This document shows, in pieces, positions 11,623 through 17,325 of a stretch of 23,703 nt of DNA. The notes beneath the pieces are model-generated. The model was not told the DNA's origin and ran no database searches. It saw only the letters and a list, made by a program, of their open reading frames with translations. The position numbers were made by a program, and so were the translations under genes. The DNA is from a virus. The first letter of the stretch is position 1. Each line of letters begins with the position of its first letter. The stretch spans positions 1 through 23,703 of IMG/VR virus record IMGVR_UViG_3300017767_005457; one strand, written 5' to 3'.

Positions 11623-13364
11623 TAGCTTATAAGTTTAAATTCGTGCGTGTTAATTAATACCCATACAATATCTTCAAAGCTAGAGTCTTTAAATAATTCT
11701 CTCTCTTTATCGTTTGGAGCTCTACCTATATATGATATAAAAATAACGTTTATATCTATATTTTTATCCATGTCTTTTGCTTTATTAGCAACATACCCAC
11801 TATTATTTTGTAATGCTTTTGTAACATTACCATTCATTAAATTTAAAATTTGAGTTATATTAGGTTGTTCATTTCCTGTCTCTATTAATTCTCTATCTGA
11901 CCTACCAAACTCTCTCATAAAGTTTGCATTTTTACCTTCAAAAATTTGTGAAGATCTAACTACAAGATGACCTTTAATTTTAGGTGCACCTTCATAATAA
12001 CTACCTCTTATTTTTCTATATTCATCCCATTTCTTTAATGCTTGTGAAGCAGTAATAGACTCTAAATTAGAAAATAGAGTTATATAATCTTCTTTTCTAT
12101 CTTTTGGATACCATTTATCCGGGTCTCCTTGATATAATGTTATAATAGAATCCCAAAGCTGTGCACTTGTCATTCTTCTTAAAACTGGACCTCTAAAGCT
12201 ATTTTCAGGATCTGTTTTACTTTGATAAAATTTTGTATTATATAGTATAGAATTAAACTTTTTTAAATCATAATCTACCTCTTTAATTACGCTTATAAGA
12301 TATTCAGTCAATCTTAAATTTCGGCCTTCTTTAAGCTCGTCAAATAAAGCTACTTCATTTAAATTATCTATTAAAGGAAATCCAAACGATCTATCCCATA
12401 ATCGATTAACTATATTAGCTGCAAACGTTGGATGATTATCGCTTATAATCCAATTAGCAAAATTATCTCTTAGCCCTTGTCTCTTACGCTTTTCTTTTAC
12501 TCTATCACCTAAGGCAGTCTCAGCCTTAACTGTCTCCCCAGGCTCTCCGTCCCTATACTTATAATCATCAGGTAGTTTGAGCCTTTTGTCCTGCTCTTCA
12601 ACTATTGTATGTTGATAGCCATGTCGATAGAATTGACCCACAACATTTATAGCTCCTTTTTTCTTACCAGCTTTATCCAATTCTTCAGCTTCTTTTTTTA
12701 ATCTCTGAAACTGTTTTCTATTTTCTTTACTACCTCTTGTATTTAACTGAGTAAAAAAAGCAGTCATATTATAATAATCCATTTGAGTCCAGTCATCAAA
12801 AGGATGATCATGACATTGTGCACAATTAATATTCATGCCTGCGAAGGCTTGAAATGTGTTACTTACGTTATCGAGTAACATACCTTCATCTCTGAGAAAA
12901 TAACCAACTTCAGGATTTTCCCATATATTGCCTTTAGCAGTTAATAACTTTTTAATAAATTCATCATATGCTGTATTACCTTCAATCTGCTGCTTAACCC
13001 AGCTTATATATGTATCACCATCTATATTATTAGATAATCTTCTTTTTATACGTAATAAATCAGCATAAAAGTTAAACATACTTTCAGTATATCCTTTTGA
13101 ATTTTGTAAATCTTCAATTAGTTTTTTACGATCAGGTCTTCTTAGAAATTTTATAGTCTCATCATATGTAGGTATTCTCCCTACTATATCTAAATAAGCA
13201 CGTCTAACAAAAACAAAACTAGATGCCACGACCGGCATCTCTACTTTTCTATTCTTTAAATCTTGTGCTATTAACTTATCAATCTCTCTGCTATGATTAA
13301 CTACATCATTAGCAATAACGTTAGAGCAGAGTATACATAAAAATATTGTTATAGCTTTCACCAT
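11622..13364 (-). CDS. DUF1549/DUF1553 exported protein with CxxCH motif
   Basis: This 580-residue protein has a Sec signal peptide (MVKAITIFLCILCSNVIAND). The DUF1549 domain shows RRAYLDIVGRIPTYDE (54-69) and CAQCHDHPFDDWTQMDYY (181-198), where CAQCH is a haem-c-like CxxCH. The DUF1553 domain follows (NRLWDRSFGFPLIDNLNE; QPNITQILNLMNG; YIGRAPNDKERE). In PVC bacteria such proteins are encoded by the dozen next to DUF1501 and sulfatase genes and are linked to polysaccharide breakdown, but the biochemistry is not settled. It is somewhat short because extra N-terminal cytochrome or carbohydrate-binding domains are absent. It is the first gene of a two-gene unit, its start preceded by CATAAATA with the usual five-base gap. 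The late-type box suggests it is adapted to phage expression rather than a chance host fragment. Confidence 0.92.
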   Translation of the reverse strand: MVKAITIFLCILCSNVIANDVVNHSREIDKLIAQDLKNRKVEMPVVASSFVFVRRAYLDIVGRIPTYDETIKFLRRPDRKKLIEDLQNSKGYTESMFNFYADLLRIKRRLSNNIDGDTYISWVKQQIEGNTAYDEFIKKLLTAKGNIWENPEVGYFLRDEGMLLDNVSNTFQAFAGMNINCAQCHDHPFDDWTQMDYYNMTAFFTQLNTRGSKENRKQFQRLKKEAEELDKAGKKKGAINVVGQFYRHGYQHTIVEEQDKRLKLPDDYKYRDGEPGETVKAETALGDRVKEKRKRQGLRDNFANWIISDNHPTFAANIVNRLWDRSFGFPLIDNLNEVALFDELKEGRNLRLTEYLISVIKEVDYDLKKFNSILYNTKFYQSKTDPENSFRGPVLRRMTSAQLWDSIITLYQGDPDKWYPKDRKEDYITLFSNLESITASQALKKWDEYRKIRGSYYEGAPKIKGHLVVRSSQIFEGKNANFMREFGRSDRELIETGNEQPNITQILNLMNGNVTKALQNNSGYVANKAKDMDKNIDINVIFISYIGRAPNDKERELFKDSSFEDIVWVLINTHEFKLIS

Positions 13365-13369
13365 AACAA

Positions 13370-13377
13370 TATTTATG
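13370..13377 (-). promoter_or_regulatory. Late-like promoter box CATAAATA (DUF1549 operon)
   Basis: On the minus strand CATAAATA, then TTGTT, then the ATG at 13364. Confidence 0.65.
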
Positions 13378-13394
13378 TGTCTTTAATGTATAAA

Positions 13395-13535
13395 CTACTT
13401 ATCTCGACGTTTTGATCTACCGCCTTGTCCACGGTATTTTTTATGTCCTTTAGAATTTCTACTAATACCTTGTCTAGTTTTTTTAGGTTTTTTATCGCTT
13501 ACTTTCCAAGAAGGAGTATTACTTTGTTTTGCCAT
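13395..13535 (-). CDS. 46-aa highly basic protein
   Basis: This 46-residue frame (MAKQSNTPSWKVSDKKPKKT, then RQGISRNSKGHKKYRGQGGR, ending SKRRDK) has about a third Lys plus Arg. It starts inside the 3' end of the preceding gene (13519-13719), so it is probably translated by coupling. The KKYRGQG tail recalls small basic proteins common in marine T4-like phages and, more loosely, small ribosomal proteins. RNA, DNA or ribosome binding is likely from composition alone; no family is assigned. Confidence 0.65.
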   Translation of the reverse strand: MAKQSNTPSWKVSDKKPKKTRQGISRNSKGHKKYRGQGGRSKRRDK

Positions 13536-13719
13536 ATGTATATATTTTACCTTCTTCTGTTACTATTGCAACATCTCCATTTTCATCCCAGTACGCGCTA
13601 GCTGAAATTTTATTTGTAGATAAGATGTTAATTTTTTCTTGTGCTTCTAAAAACTTACGACCTGCACTCTTTGCCCACATTTTAAGATCTTGTGGAAAGA
13701 TATATTCAAGATTCTTCAT
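13519..13719 (-). CDS. 66-aa phage protein, unknown
   Basis: This 66-residue protein has a helical first half (MKNLEYIFPQDLKMWAKSAG) and a beta-rich second half (ASAYWDENGDVAIVTEEGKI) ending YTYGKTK. It overlaps the upstream gene by 14 bases and the downstream basic-protein gene by 17 bases, a chain typical of coupled translation. An open frame on the opposite strand here is a shadow. No function is recognised. Confidence 0.65.
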   Translation of the reverse strand: MKNLEYIFPQDLKMWAKSAGRKFLEAQEKINILSTNKISASAYWDENGDVAIVTEEGKIYTYGKTK

Positions 13720-13912
13720 CTAGTTTATCATAATGAAGACCATCATTACCATTTTGACCTATAACATTCATACGGATTTCTGCTTCTTTTTCTTCTTCTT
13801 CAGTCATAGATAACTCCTCTATGTCATCTTTTTTACCAAATATAGCTTCATATCTATCACTATATTCTTTATACGAAACAGAAAGCGGTCGTGGTGTATC
13901 TCCTTTACTCAT
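13706..13912 (-). CDS. 68-aa conserved phage protein (MSKGDxPRP type)
   Basis: It begins MSKGDTPRPLSVSYKEYSDR, followed by YEAIFGKKDD. The MSKGxxxRP...Y...(W/Y)(D/E)xIFGKK pattern is, from memory, very common among short hypothetical phage proteins. No function is known. The C-terminal half is acidic (MTEEEEKEAEIRMN). It is the first gene of a three-gene minus-strand unit, and its start follows a TATAATAT box by five bases. Confidence 0.75.
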   Translation of the reverse strand: MSKGDTPRPLSVSYKEYSDRYEAIFGKKDDIEELSMTEEEEKEAEIRMNVIGQNGNDGLHYDKLDEES

Positions 13913-13917
13913 ATAGT

Positions 13918-13925
13918 ATATTATA
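13918..13925 (-). promoter_or_regulatory. Promoter-like box TATAATAT
   Basis: On the minus strand TATAATAT, then ACTAT, then the ATG at 13912. Confidence 0.4.
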
Positions 13926-13947
13926 CTATATCTACTCTAGTACTCAA

Positions 13948-14202
13948 CTACTTGCCTGAAGTAGGCTTAAAGTAGAGCTGTCTTTCAAGTTTTCTAAAAC
14001 GAGTATCAGAATGCCACACTTCATCTGTCTGAGGTGTGTATACACCATCTTTACTTTGAATCGGTATCCCCTTCGACAGATTTAAGGTAGAAGGCTGATA
14101 GATGTTCAAGGTGCCGCTTTTCGTCGAGGAGCTCGTCCCGCAAGATGTCAGCCCTATCATTAGAATTGACGTCGCCAGCAGTGCGTAATGTTTCAATTTC
14201 AT
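13948..14202 (-). CDS. Outer-membrane lipoprotein, o-spanin-like (Rz1-like)
   Basis: This 84-residue protein has a lipoprotein signal: basic start MKLKHY, hydrophobic ALLATSILMIG and lipobox LTSC with the lipidated Cys at 21. The mature part is Ser/Thr/Pro-rich, as in outer-membrane spanin subunits. Its first 152 bases lie out of frame inside the 3' part of the 14051-14323 gene, the Rz/Rz1 type of overlap. With the holin-like and amidase genes nearby, a role in disrupting the outer membrane at lysis is likely. It would also imply a host with an outer membrane. Confidence 0.75.
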   Translation of the reverse strand: MKLKHYALLATSILMIGLTSCGTSSSTKSGTLNIYQPSTLNLSKGIPIQSKDGVYTPQTDEVWHSDTRFRKLERQLYFKPTSGK

Positions 14203-14323
14203 TTATTAATTTTTTCTGTTTATCTCTAGACTCAGTGACTACGCGATGATAATGTGTTTTATTCCTTAGTTCTAAATAAGCAACTAAAGCACGTAACACG
14301 CCTTTTATCAAACCCCCAGCCAT
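14051..14323 (-). CDS. i-spanin-like (Rz-like) helical protein
   Basis: This 90-residue protein has a moderately hydrophobic N-terminus (MAGGLIKGVLRALVAYLELR) and a charged helical, coiled-coil-like body (KQKKLINEIETLRTAG; ILRDELLDEKRHLEHLSAFY). Inner-membrane spanins have one N-terminal membrane helix and a periplasmic coiled coil. This one fits in shape and in its overlap with the lipoprotein gene, but its membrane helix is weak, so the call is tentative. It follows the holin-like gene by six bases. Confidence 0.6.
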   Translation of the reverse strand: MAGGLIKGVLRALVAYLELRNKTHYHRVVTESRDKQKKLINEIETLRTAGDVNSNDRADILRDELLDEKRHLEHLSAFYLKSVEGDTDSK

Positions 14324-14329
14324 GGTTAA

Positions 14330-14590
14330 TTATTTTTTAGTAGCTTTCTTTTTAGTAGCTTTTTTAAGCACATCAGTAACTGCACCTTTTACAGTCTCTT
14401 CAGCAACAGCTTTTGCTTTTGCTTTACCGATATTAAGAGCTAGAAATTCTACCGCTTTATAAGCTTTAGAAAACCAAGTACCTTCTTTCGGGGTTGGAGT
14501 TGCTGCACAAAAAGCAGCTGCTGCAGCAATAATTGCAGCTACTAGACCAAACCAAGGTTTGTCACTAATGAATTCAAGTATCATATCCAT
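14330..14590 (-). CDS. Holin-like small membrane protein
   Basis: This 86-residue protein has an N-terminal membrane helix (WFGLVAAIIAAAAAFCAATP, about 13-32), a conserved-looking TPTPKEGTWFSKAYK stretch followed by an amphipathic segment (VEFLALNIGKAKA), and a very basic tail ending KKATKKKATKK. The TPTPK...KxYKxxxxLALNxGKAK pattern is common in small phage membrane proteins next to endolysins, often annotated as holins. It starts a minus-strand unit with the two spanin-like genes and is divergent from the amidase gene. Confidence 0.7.
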   Translation of the reverse strand: MDMILEFISDKPWFGLVAAIIAAAAAFCAATPTPKEGTWFSKAYKAVEFLALNIGKAKAKAVAEETVKGAVTDVLKKATKKKATKK

Positions 14591-14595
14591 AAAAG

Positions 14596-14603
14596 TATTT
14601 ATC
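14596..14603 (-). promoter_or_regulatory. Late-like promoter box GATAAATA (holin unit)
   Basis: On the minus strand GATAAATA, then CTTTT, then the ATG at 14590. Confidence 0.65.
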
Positions 14604-14630
14604 TAAGATGTAACATTTTACAACTTTTTT

Positions 14631-14638
14631 AATAAATA
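14631..14638 (+). promoter_or_regulatory. Late-like promoter box AATAAATA (amidase)
   Basis: AATAAATA, then CTTTT, then the ATG at 14644; the five-base gap is identical to that of the divergent box. Confidence 0.65.
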
Positions 14639-14643
14639 CTTTT

Positions 14644-15384
14644 ATGTCATTAACAGATACAACTAAAAAAATTCAAGAAGCTGTAGGTGCTACAGCTGAT
14701 GGTGTTTACGGAAAAAATACCGCGTTAAAGATTATAGGTAAATTAGGATTTACTAAAGAAGATCTTACTAAAATTATTCAGAAAAAAACTGATTCCCTTC
14801 CTGATGGTGCTTATGGACCTAACACAGCAAAAACTATTTCAGAAGCATTAGGCTTAAGTAAAGAACCCGCAGTGGTTGAGGTCACATCAAGTGCCGTCGA
14901 TGGAACATATCCTGAAGTTAGTAAGCCTTCTCCTAATATATCATCTTCTAGAATTAGACCTGAAGGGGTAGTATTACACCATTCTTCAGGTTCTTATGCT
15001 GGGTCTGTAAGCTGGATATGTCAATCAAAGTCTCAAGTATCATATCACTGTATTATTGATACTAACGGTGAACGAACAGTATTTGCAGATGATGACCGTA
15101 GATGCTGGCATGCAGGTAAATCTAGCTTTAATGGCAGAACTAACTGCAACGGTTTCTTGTTAGGGTTATCTTTTAGTGGTAATACCCATACAAGAGAATT
15201 AACAGATGATGAAGTATCATCAGCAGTAGAATGGTTACTACCAAGATTTGAAAAATGGGGCTGGCCAACAGATCTTTCTACTGTAACTACACATAGAGAG
15301 ATTTCACCTGGGAGAAAAGATGATCCTGATGCTCGTTCGGAAAATAAAATTAAGAGTGCATTACAAGCAGCTTTAAATAAATAA
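14644..15384 (+). CDS. Endolysin: N-acetylmuramoyl-L-alanine amidase
   Basis: It cleaves the bond between MurNAc and L-Ala in peptidoglycan to release phage at lysis. Two peptidoglycan-binding repeats occupy residues 5-70 (TADGVYGKNTA and LPDGAYGPNTA). The Amidase_2/PGRP-like domain follows from about 105: LHHSSG (111-116), SYHCII (133-138), CWHAGKSS (154-161) and THREISPGRKDDP (216-228). The zinc ligands are likely one of H112/H113, H217 and D227, as in AmpD. There is no signal peptide, so it needs the holin-like protein encoded divergently. At 246 residues it is a normal modular endolysin. Confidence 0.92.
   Translation: MSLTDTTKKIQEAVGATADGVYGKNTALKIIGKLGFTKEDLTKIIQKKTDSLPDGAYGPNTAKTISEALGLSKEPAVVEVTSSAVDGTYPEVSKPSPNISSSRIRPEGVVLHHSSGSYAGSVSWICQSKSQVSYHCIIDTNGERTVFADDDRRCWHAGKSSFNGRTNCNGFLLGLSFSGNTHTRELTDDEVSSAVEWLLPRFEKWGWPTDLSTVTTHREISPGRKDDPDARSENKIKSALQAALNK
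15376..15383 (+). promoter_or_regulatory. Late-like promoter box AATAAATA
   Basis: AATAAATA overlaps the end of the amidase gene; then ATTAT and the ATG at 15389. Confidence 0.6.
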
Positions 15385-15388
15385 TTAT

Positions 15389-15589
15389 ATGATTAAAAGG
15401 TTGACAGAAAATAAAGTAAAAGTTTGTTGTGGTCGTACTGGATGCCCAGTAGTCGAAAAAATAGACGAAGATCATTACAAAGTTACTGACGATGACGGTA
15501 ACACTATTATTGTCAAAAAAGAAGAGCTTAAGTTGATGGGAGATGCAGTCAATACTATTGATGGAGATCAGCAGCTTTTAAATGGCTGA
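15389..15589 (+). CDS. 66-aa CCGRxGCP phage protein
   Basis: This 66-residue protein has VKVCCGRTGCPVVEKI (10-25), then a beta-rich KVTDDDGNTIIVKKEELKLM section. The VCCGRxGCPxxE...ITDDDGN pattern is, from memory, a widespread short phage and marine-virus protein of unknown function. Three cysteines in CCGRTGC could bind a metal with partners, but a fourth ligand is not obvious. It overlaps the following gene by eight bases. Confidence 0.72.
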   Translation: MIKRLTENKVKVCCGRTGCPVVEKIDEDHYKVTDDDGNTIIVKKEELKLMGDAVNTIDGDQQLLNG

Positions 15590-15872
15590 TTTATTATTTT
15601 ATACTTTAGCTTCTTATGGCCTCTGTTACATATTAATGGAGGCTAAAATACTTAACTTTATACGAGTTAAAATAGTAAAAATAAAATTCTTTGAAGAATT
15701 GTTAAACTGCTCTCTGTGCACAGGCTTCTGGACTGGCCTTATAATCGGAACTTATGCTAGCAGTTACAATAATATTCTTTTTGCTTTGTATAGCAGTAGC
15801 AGTTGCTATCTTATCTATCTAGTTAATAGCATACTACTTAACAAAGTATACCCTATTGAGAAAGAGAAATAA
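15582..15872 (+). CDS. Small membrane protein, DUF1360-like
   Basis: This 96-residue protein has membrane helices near 3-20 (DLLFYTLASYGLCYILM), 48-65 and 68-87. The motif LLNCSLCTGFWTGLIIG (41-57) matches the C-x2-C-x-(G/S)-(F/W)-W-x-G pattern of DUF1360 proteins, found in phages and bacteria. No function is known. It starts within the previous gene, and its last 20 bases overlap the convergent gene at 15853. Confidence 0.7.
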   Translation: MADLLFYTLASYGLCYILMEAKILNFIRVKIVKIKFFEELLNCSLCTGFWTGLIIGTYASSYNNILFALYSSSSCYLIYLVNSILLNKVYPIEKEK

Positions 15873-16224
15873 TATGATTTTTCAATTTAGCCAACAGATC
15901 GATAGCATAATTCATACCATCTCCGTCAGCGACTTTTTGAAGCTCTTCTAGCTTTTTTAAAACATCTAAGTTAATAATTTCAGCCTTCTCTACGTCTGTG
16001 GGTTTTTCTTCATCTACAGCTACTGCAGTACCTACTTGATAGTTACCAGCCACTCCTAATTCATATGCATCTTCTTTACCCGGGTAAGGTAGAGTACCCC
16101 TTCTAATAGAATAACCAGGTGCTGCATGAATAGACTGATACTTAGGATTGACTAGAGGTTGCATAGAAAGGCCTCTATAACCTTCTTCATAAATTCGTTG
16201 TATATTTTCGTAGTCGTTGCCCAC
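15853..16224 (-). CDS. Phage protein with MGNDYENI start, unknown
   Basis: This 123-residue protein begins MGNDYENIQRIYEEGYRGLS, a form that recalls the short N-terminal peptides on other proteins in the window (a helix with Glu followed by small residues). A Gly/Pro/Tyr-rich middle (APGYSIRRGTLPYPGKEDAY) and a C-terminal helix (VLKKLEELQKVA and on) follow. It starts at GTG, five bases after AATAAATA. It overlaps the DUF1360-like gene tail to tail. No family is recognised; a virion or internal protein is possible. Confidence 0.7.
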   Translation of the reverse strand: MGNDYENIQRIYEEGYRGLSMQPLVNPKYQSIHAAPGYSIRRGTLPYPGKEDAYELGVAGNYQVGTAVAVDEEKPTDVEKAEIINLDVLKKLEELQKVADGDGMNYAIDLLAKLKNHIISLSQ

Positions 16225-16229
16225 GTTTA

Positions 16230-16237
16230 TATTTATT
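16230..16237 (-). promoter_or_regulatory. Late-like promoter box AATAAATA
   Basis: On the minus strand AATAAATA, then TAAAC, then GTG at 16224. Being the only start codon at the standard distance, it settles the GTG start. It overlaps the -35 of the divergent promoter by two bases. Confidence 0.65.
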
Positions 16238-16263
16238 GAAAAAAATAAGATTTACTATATAAT
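16236..16263 (+). promoter_or_regulatory. Sigma-70-like promoter (phosphoribosyltransferase)
   Basis: TTGAAA (16236-16241), a 16-base spacer and TATAAT (16258-16263), then ACGGT and the ATG at 16269. It is the best -35/-10 pair in the window. Confidence 0.6.
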
Positions 16264-16268
16264 ACGGT

Positions 16269-16706
16269 ATGGAAGTTTTAAAGTTTTCTTTTGATGAGAT
16301 AAATGTTATGTCACGTTTGATAGCTACAAGAGCTAAAGAGCATAGCTTTACTCATATAATAGGTATTGCACGTGGCGGTTTATTTCCTTCTACTATTATT
16401 AGCTATAAATTAGATTTACCGTTAATAACTTGTAGTGTAAGTTCATATAACGGGGACAAAAAAAACGAATTGCATGTAAATCATGATTTAAAGATCACTC
16501 AATTCAATCAAGACAGTAAATTACTGTTAGTAGACGATATATGTGATACCGGTGAAACTATGAAATGGCTTAGCAATAAGCTAACTTCAGGAGGTATAAA
16601 GCATAAAAAAGCATGCATCTTTACTAAGCCTAAACATACTAAATATCTAGATCACTATGGAAGTGTTGTACCAGAAGATAAGTGGATTGTTTTTCCTTGG
16701 GAATAG
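16269..16706 (+). CDS. Phosphoribosyltransferase (purine salvage type)
   Basis: This 145-residue type I PRTase transfers a ribose-5-phosphate from PRPP to a base. The PRPP loop is LLLVDDICDTGET (85-97), with the paired acidic residues D89 and D90; the N-terminal IGIARGGLFP (31-40) forms the pyrophosphate-binding loop. The short hood and the C-terminus DKWIVFPWE resemble xanthine/hypoxanthine-guanine PRTases of the Gpt type, but the base specificity cannot be read from the sequence. It has its own sigma-70-like promoter, divergent from the late-box gene at 16224, so early expression for nucleotide salvage is plausible. Confidence 0.88.
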   Translation: MEVLKFSFDEINVMSRLIATRAKEHSFTHIIGIARGGLFPSTIISYKLDLPLITCSVSSYNGDKKNELHVNHDLKITQFNQDSKLLLVDDICDTGETMKWLSNKLTSGGIKHKKACIFTKPKHTKYLDHYGSVVPEDKWIVFPWE

Positions 16707-16714
16707 ATTATAAT
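16687..16714 (+). promoter_or_regulatory. Possible sigma-70-like promoter
   Basis: TTGTTT (16687-16692), 16 bases, TATAAT (16709-16714), then six bases to the ATG at 16721. The -35 lies in the PRTase 3' end. Confidence 0.35.
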
Positions 16715-16720
16715 AATATT

Positions 16721-17089
16721 ATGGCAAGTAGACGAATAACCTGCTCTATTACTGGAAAGAGCTATACATATGGTCAAGACTATTATGAAAAGAAAACTAA
16801 TGATTATATTGACGAAGAAAATTTAAAAAAATATTTTATTACTCAAAAAGCTAAGAACTATTTGAATAAGGGTTACTCTATTCAAGAGATAAGAAACATA
16901 TTAAATGTAGAAGAAGATGGCATGCCAGCTGTTGATTCTCGTGAAATGGTAGATCTAATAGAATTTCATAAAATTAAAGCAACTCAAACTGCTAAAAAAA
17001 TATCAAATACTTTGAATTTTGCCACACATAAATCCGATCCAGAGGTAGCTGCTTTCATAAATAATATAAGAGATTATGAACAAGACTAA
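16721..17089 (+). CDS. Phage protein with SITGKSYTYG motif, unknown
   Basis: This 122-residue protein begins MASRRITCSITGKSYTYGQD. The opening resembles a short zinc-ribbon-like or beta-hairpin start with only one Cys. A helical section (ENLKKYFITQKAKNYLNKGY; SIQEIRNILNV) follows, with a possible helix-turn-helix around KGYSIQEIRNILN, suggesting nucleic-acid contact. The start at 16721 is preferred over 16682 because of the TATAATA box before it; the longer version would run back into the PRTase gene. It overlaps the next gene by 14 bases. Confidence 0.68.
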   Translation: MASRRITCSITGKSYTYGQDYYEKKTNDYIDEENLKKYFITQKAKNYLNKGYSIQEIRNILNVEEDGMPAVDSREMVDLIEFHKIKATQTAKKISNTLNFATHKSDPEVAAFINNIRDYEQD

Positions 17090-17306
17090 ACAATTTATCG
17101 CACAGCAGGGCTCGAATAGTACAGTAAAGATATTCGAAGCAGGTACAGGACAGTTATATAGAGTTATTACGGTAGGCGGTAATATTATATCATCACCATA
17201 CGTCTCAGGCAGTATTATGACTGTGACCGTTGAATCGGCTGGTAAGAAGCATGTTAAAACTTATTCTCTACCTCATGGCGGCTTAAAAAGTACTATCCCA
17301 GTATAA
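17076..17306 (+). CDS. Small beta-rich phage protein, unknown
   Basis: This 76-residue protein (MNKTKQFIAQQGSNSTVKIF...) shows repeated short beta-strands (GQLYRVITVGG, ISSPYVSGSIMTVTVESAG, HVKTYSLPHGG), like a fragment of a beta-propeller or beta-sandwich. Short proteins of this form occur in other marine phages, from memory. It starts inside the preceding gene. Its GC is a little above its neighbours. No function is known. Confidence 0.65.
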   Translation: MNKTKQFIAQQGSNSTVKIFEAGTGQLYRVITVGGNIISSPYVSGSIMTVTVESAGKKHVKTYSLPHGGLKSTIPV

Positions 17307-17325
17307 CATATACATTAATTAGATA

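Larger units (their letters stand above)
14588..14646. repeat. 15-bp inverted repeat carrying divergent start sites
   Basis: CATAAAAGTATTTAT (14588-14602) is the exact reverse complement of ATAAATACTTTTATG (14632-14646). Each arm contains a late-like box, its five-base gap and the start codon: the holin-like gene leftward, the amidase rightward. Confidence 0.8.
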
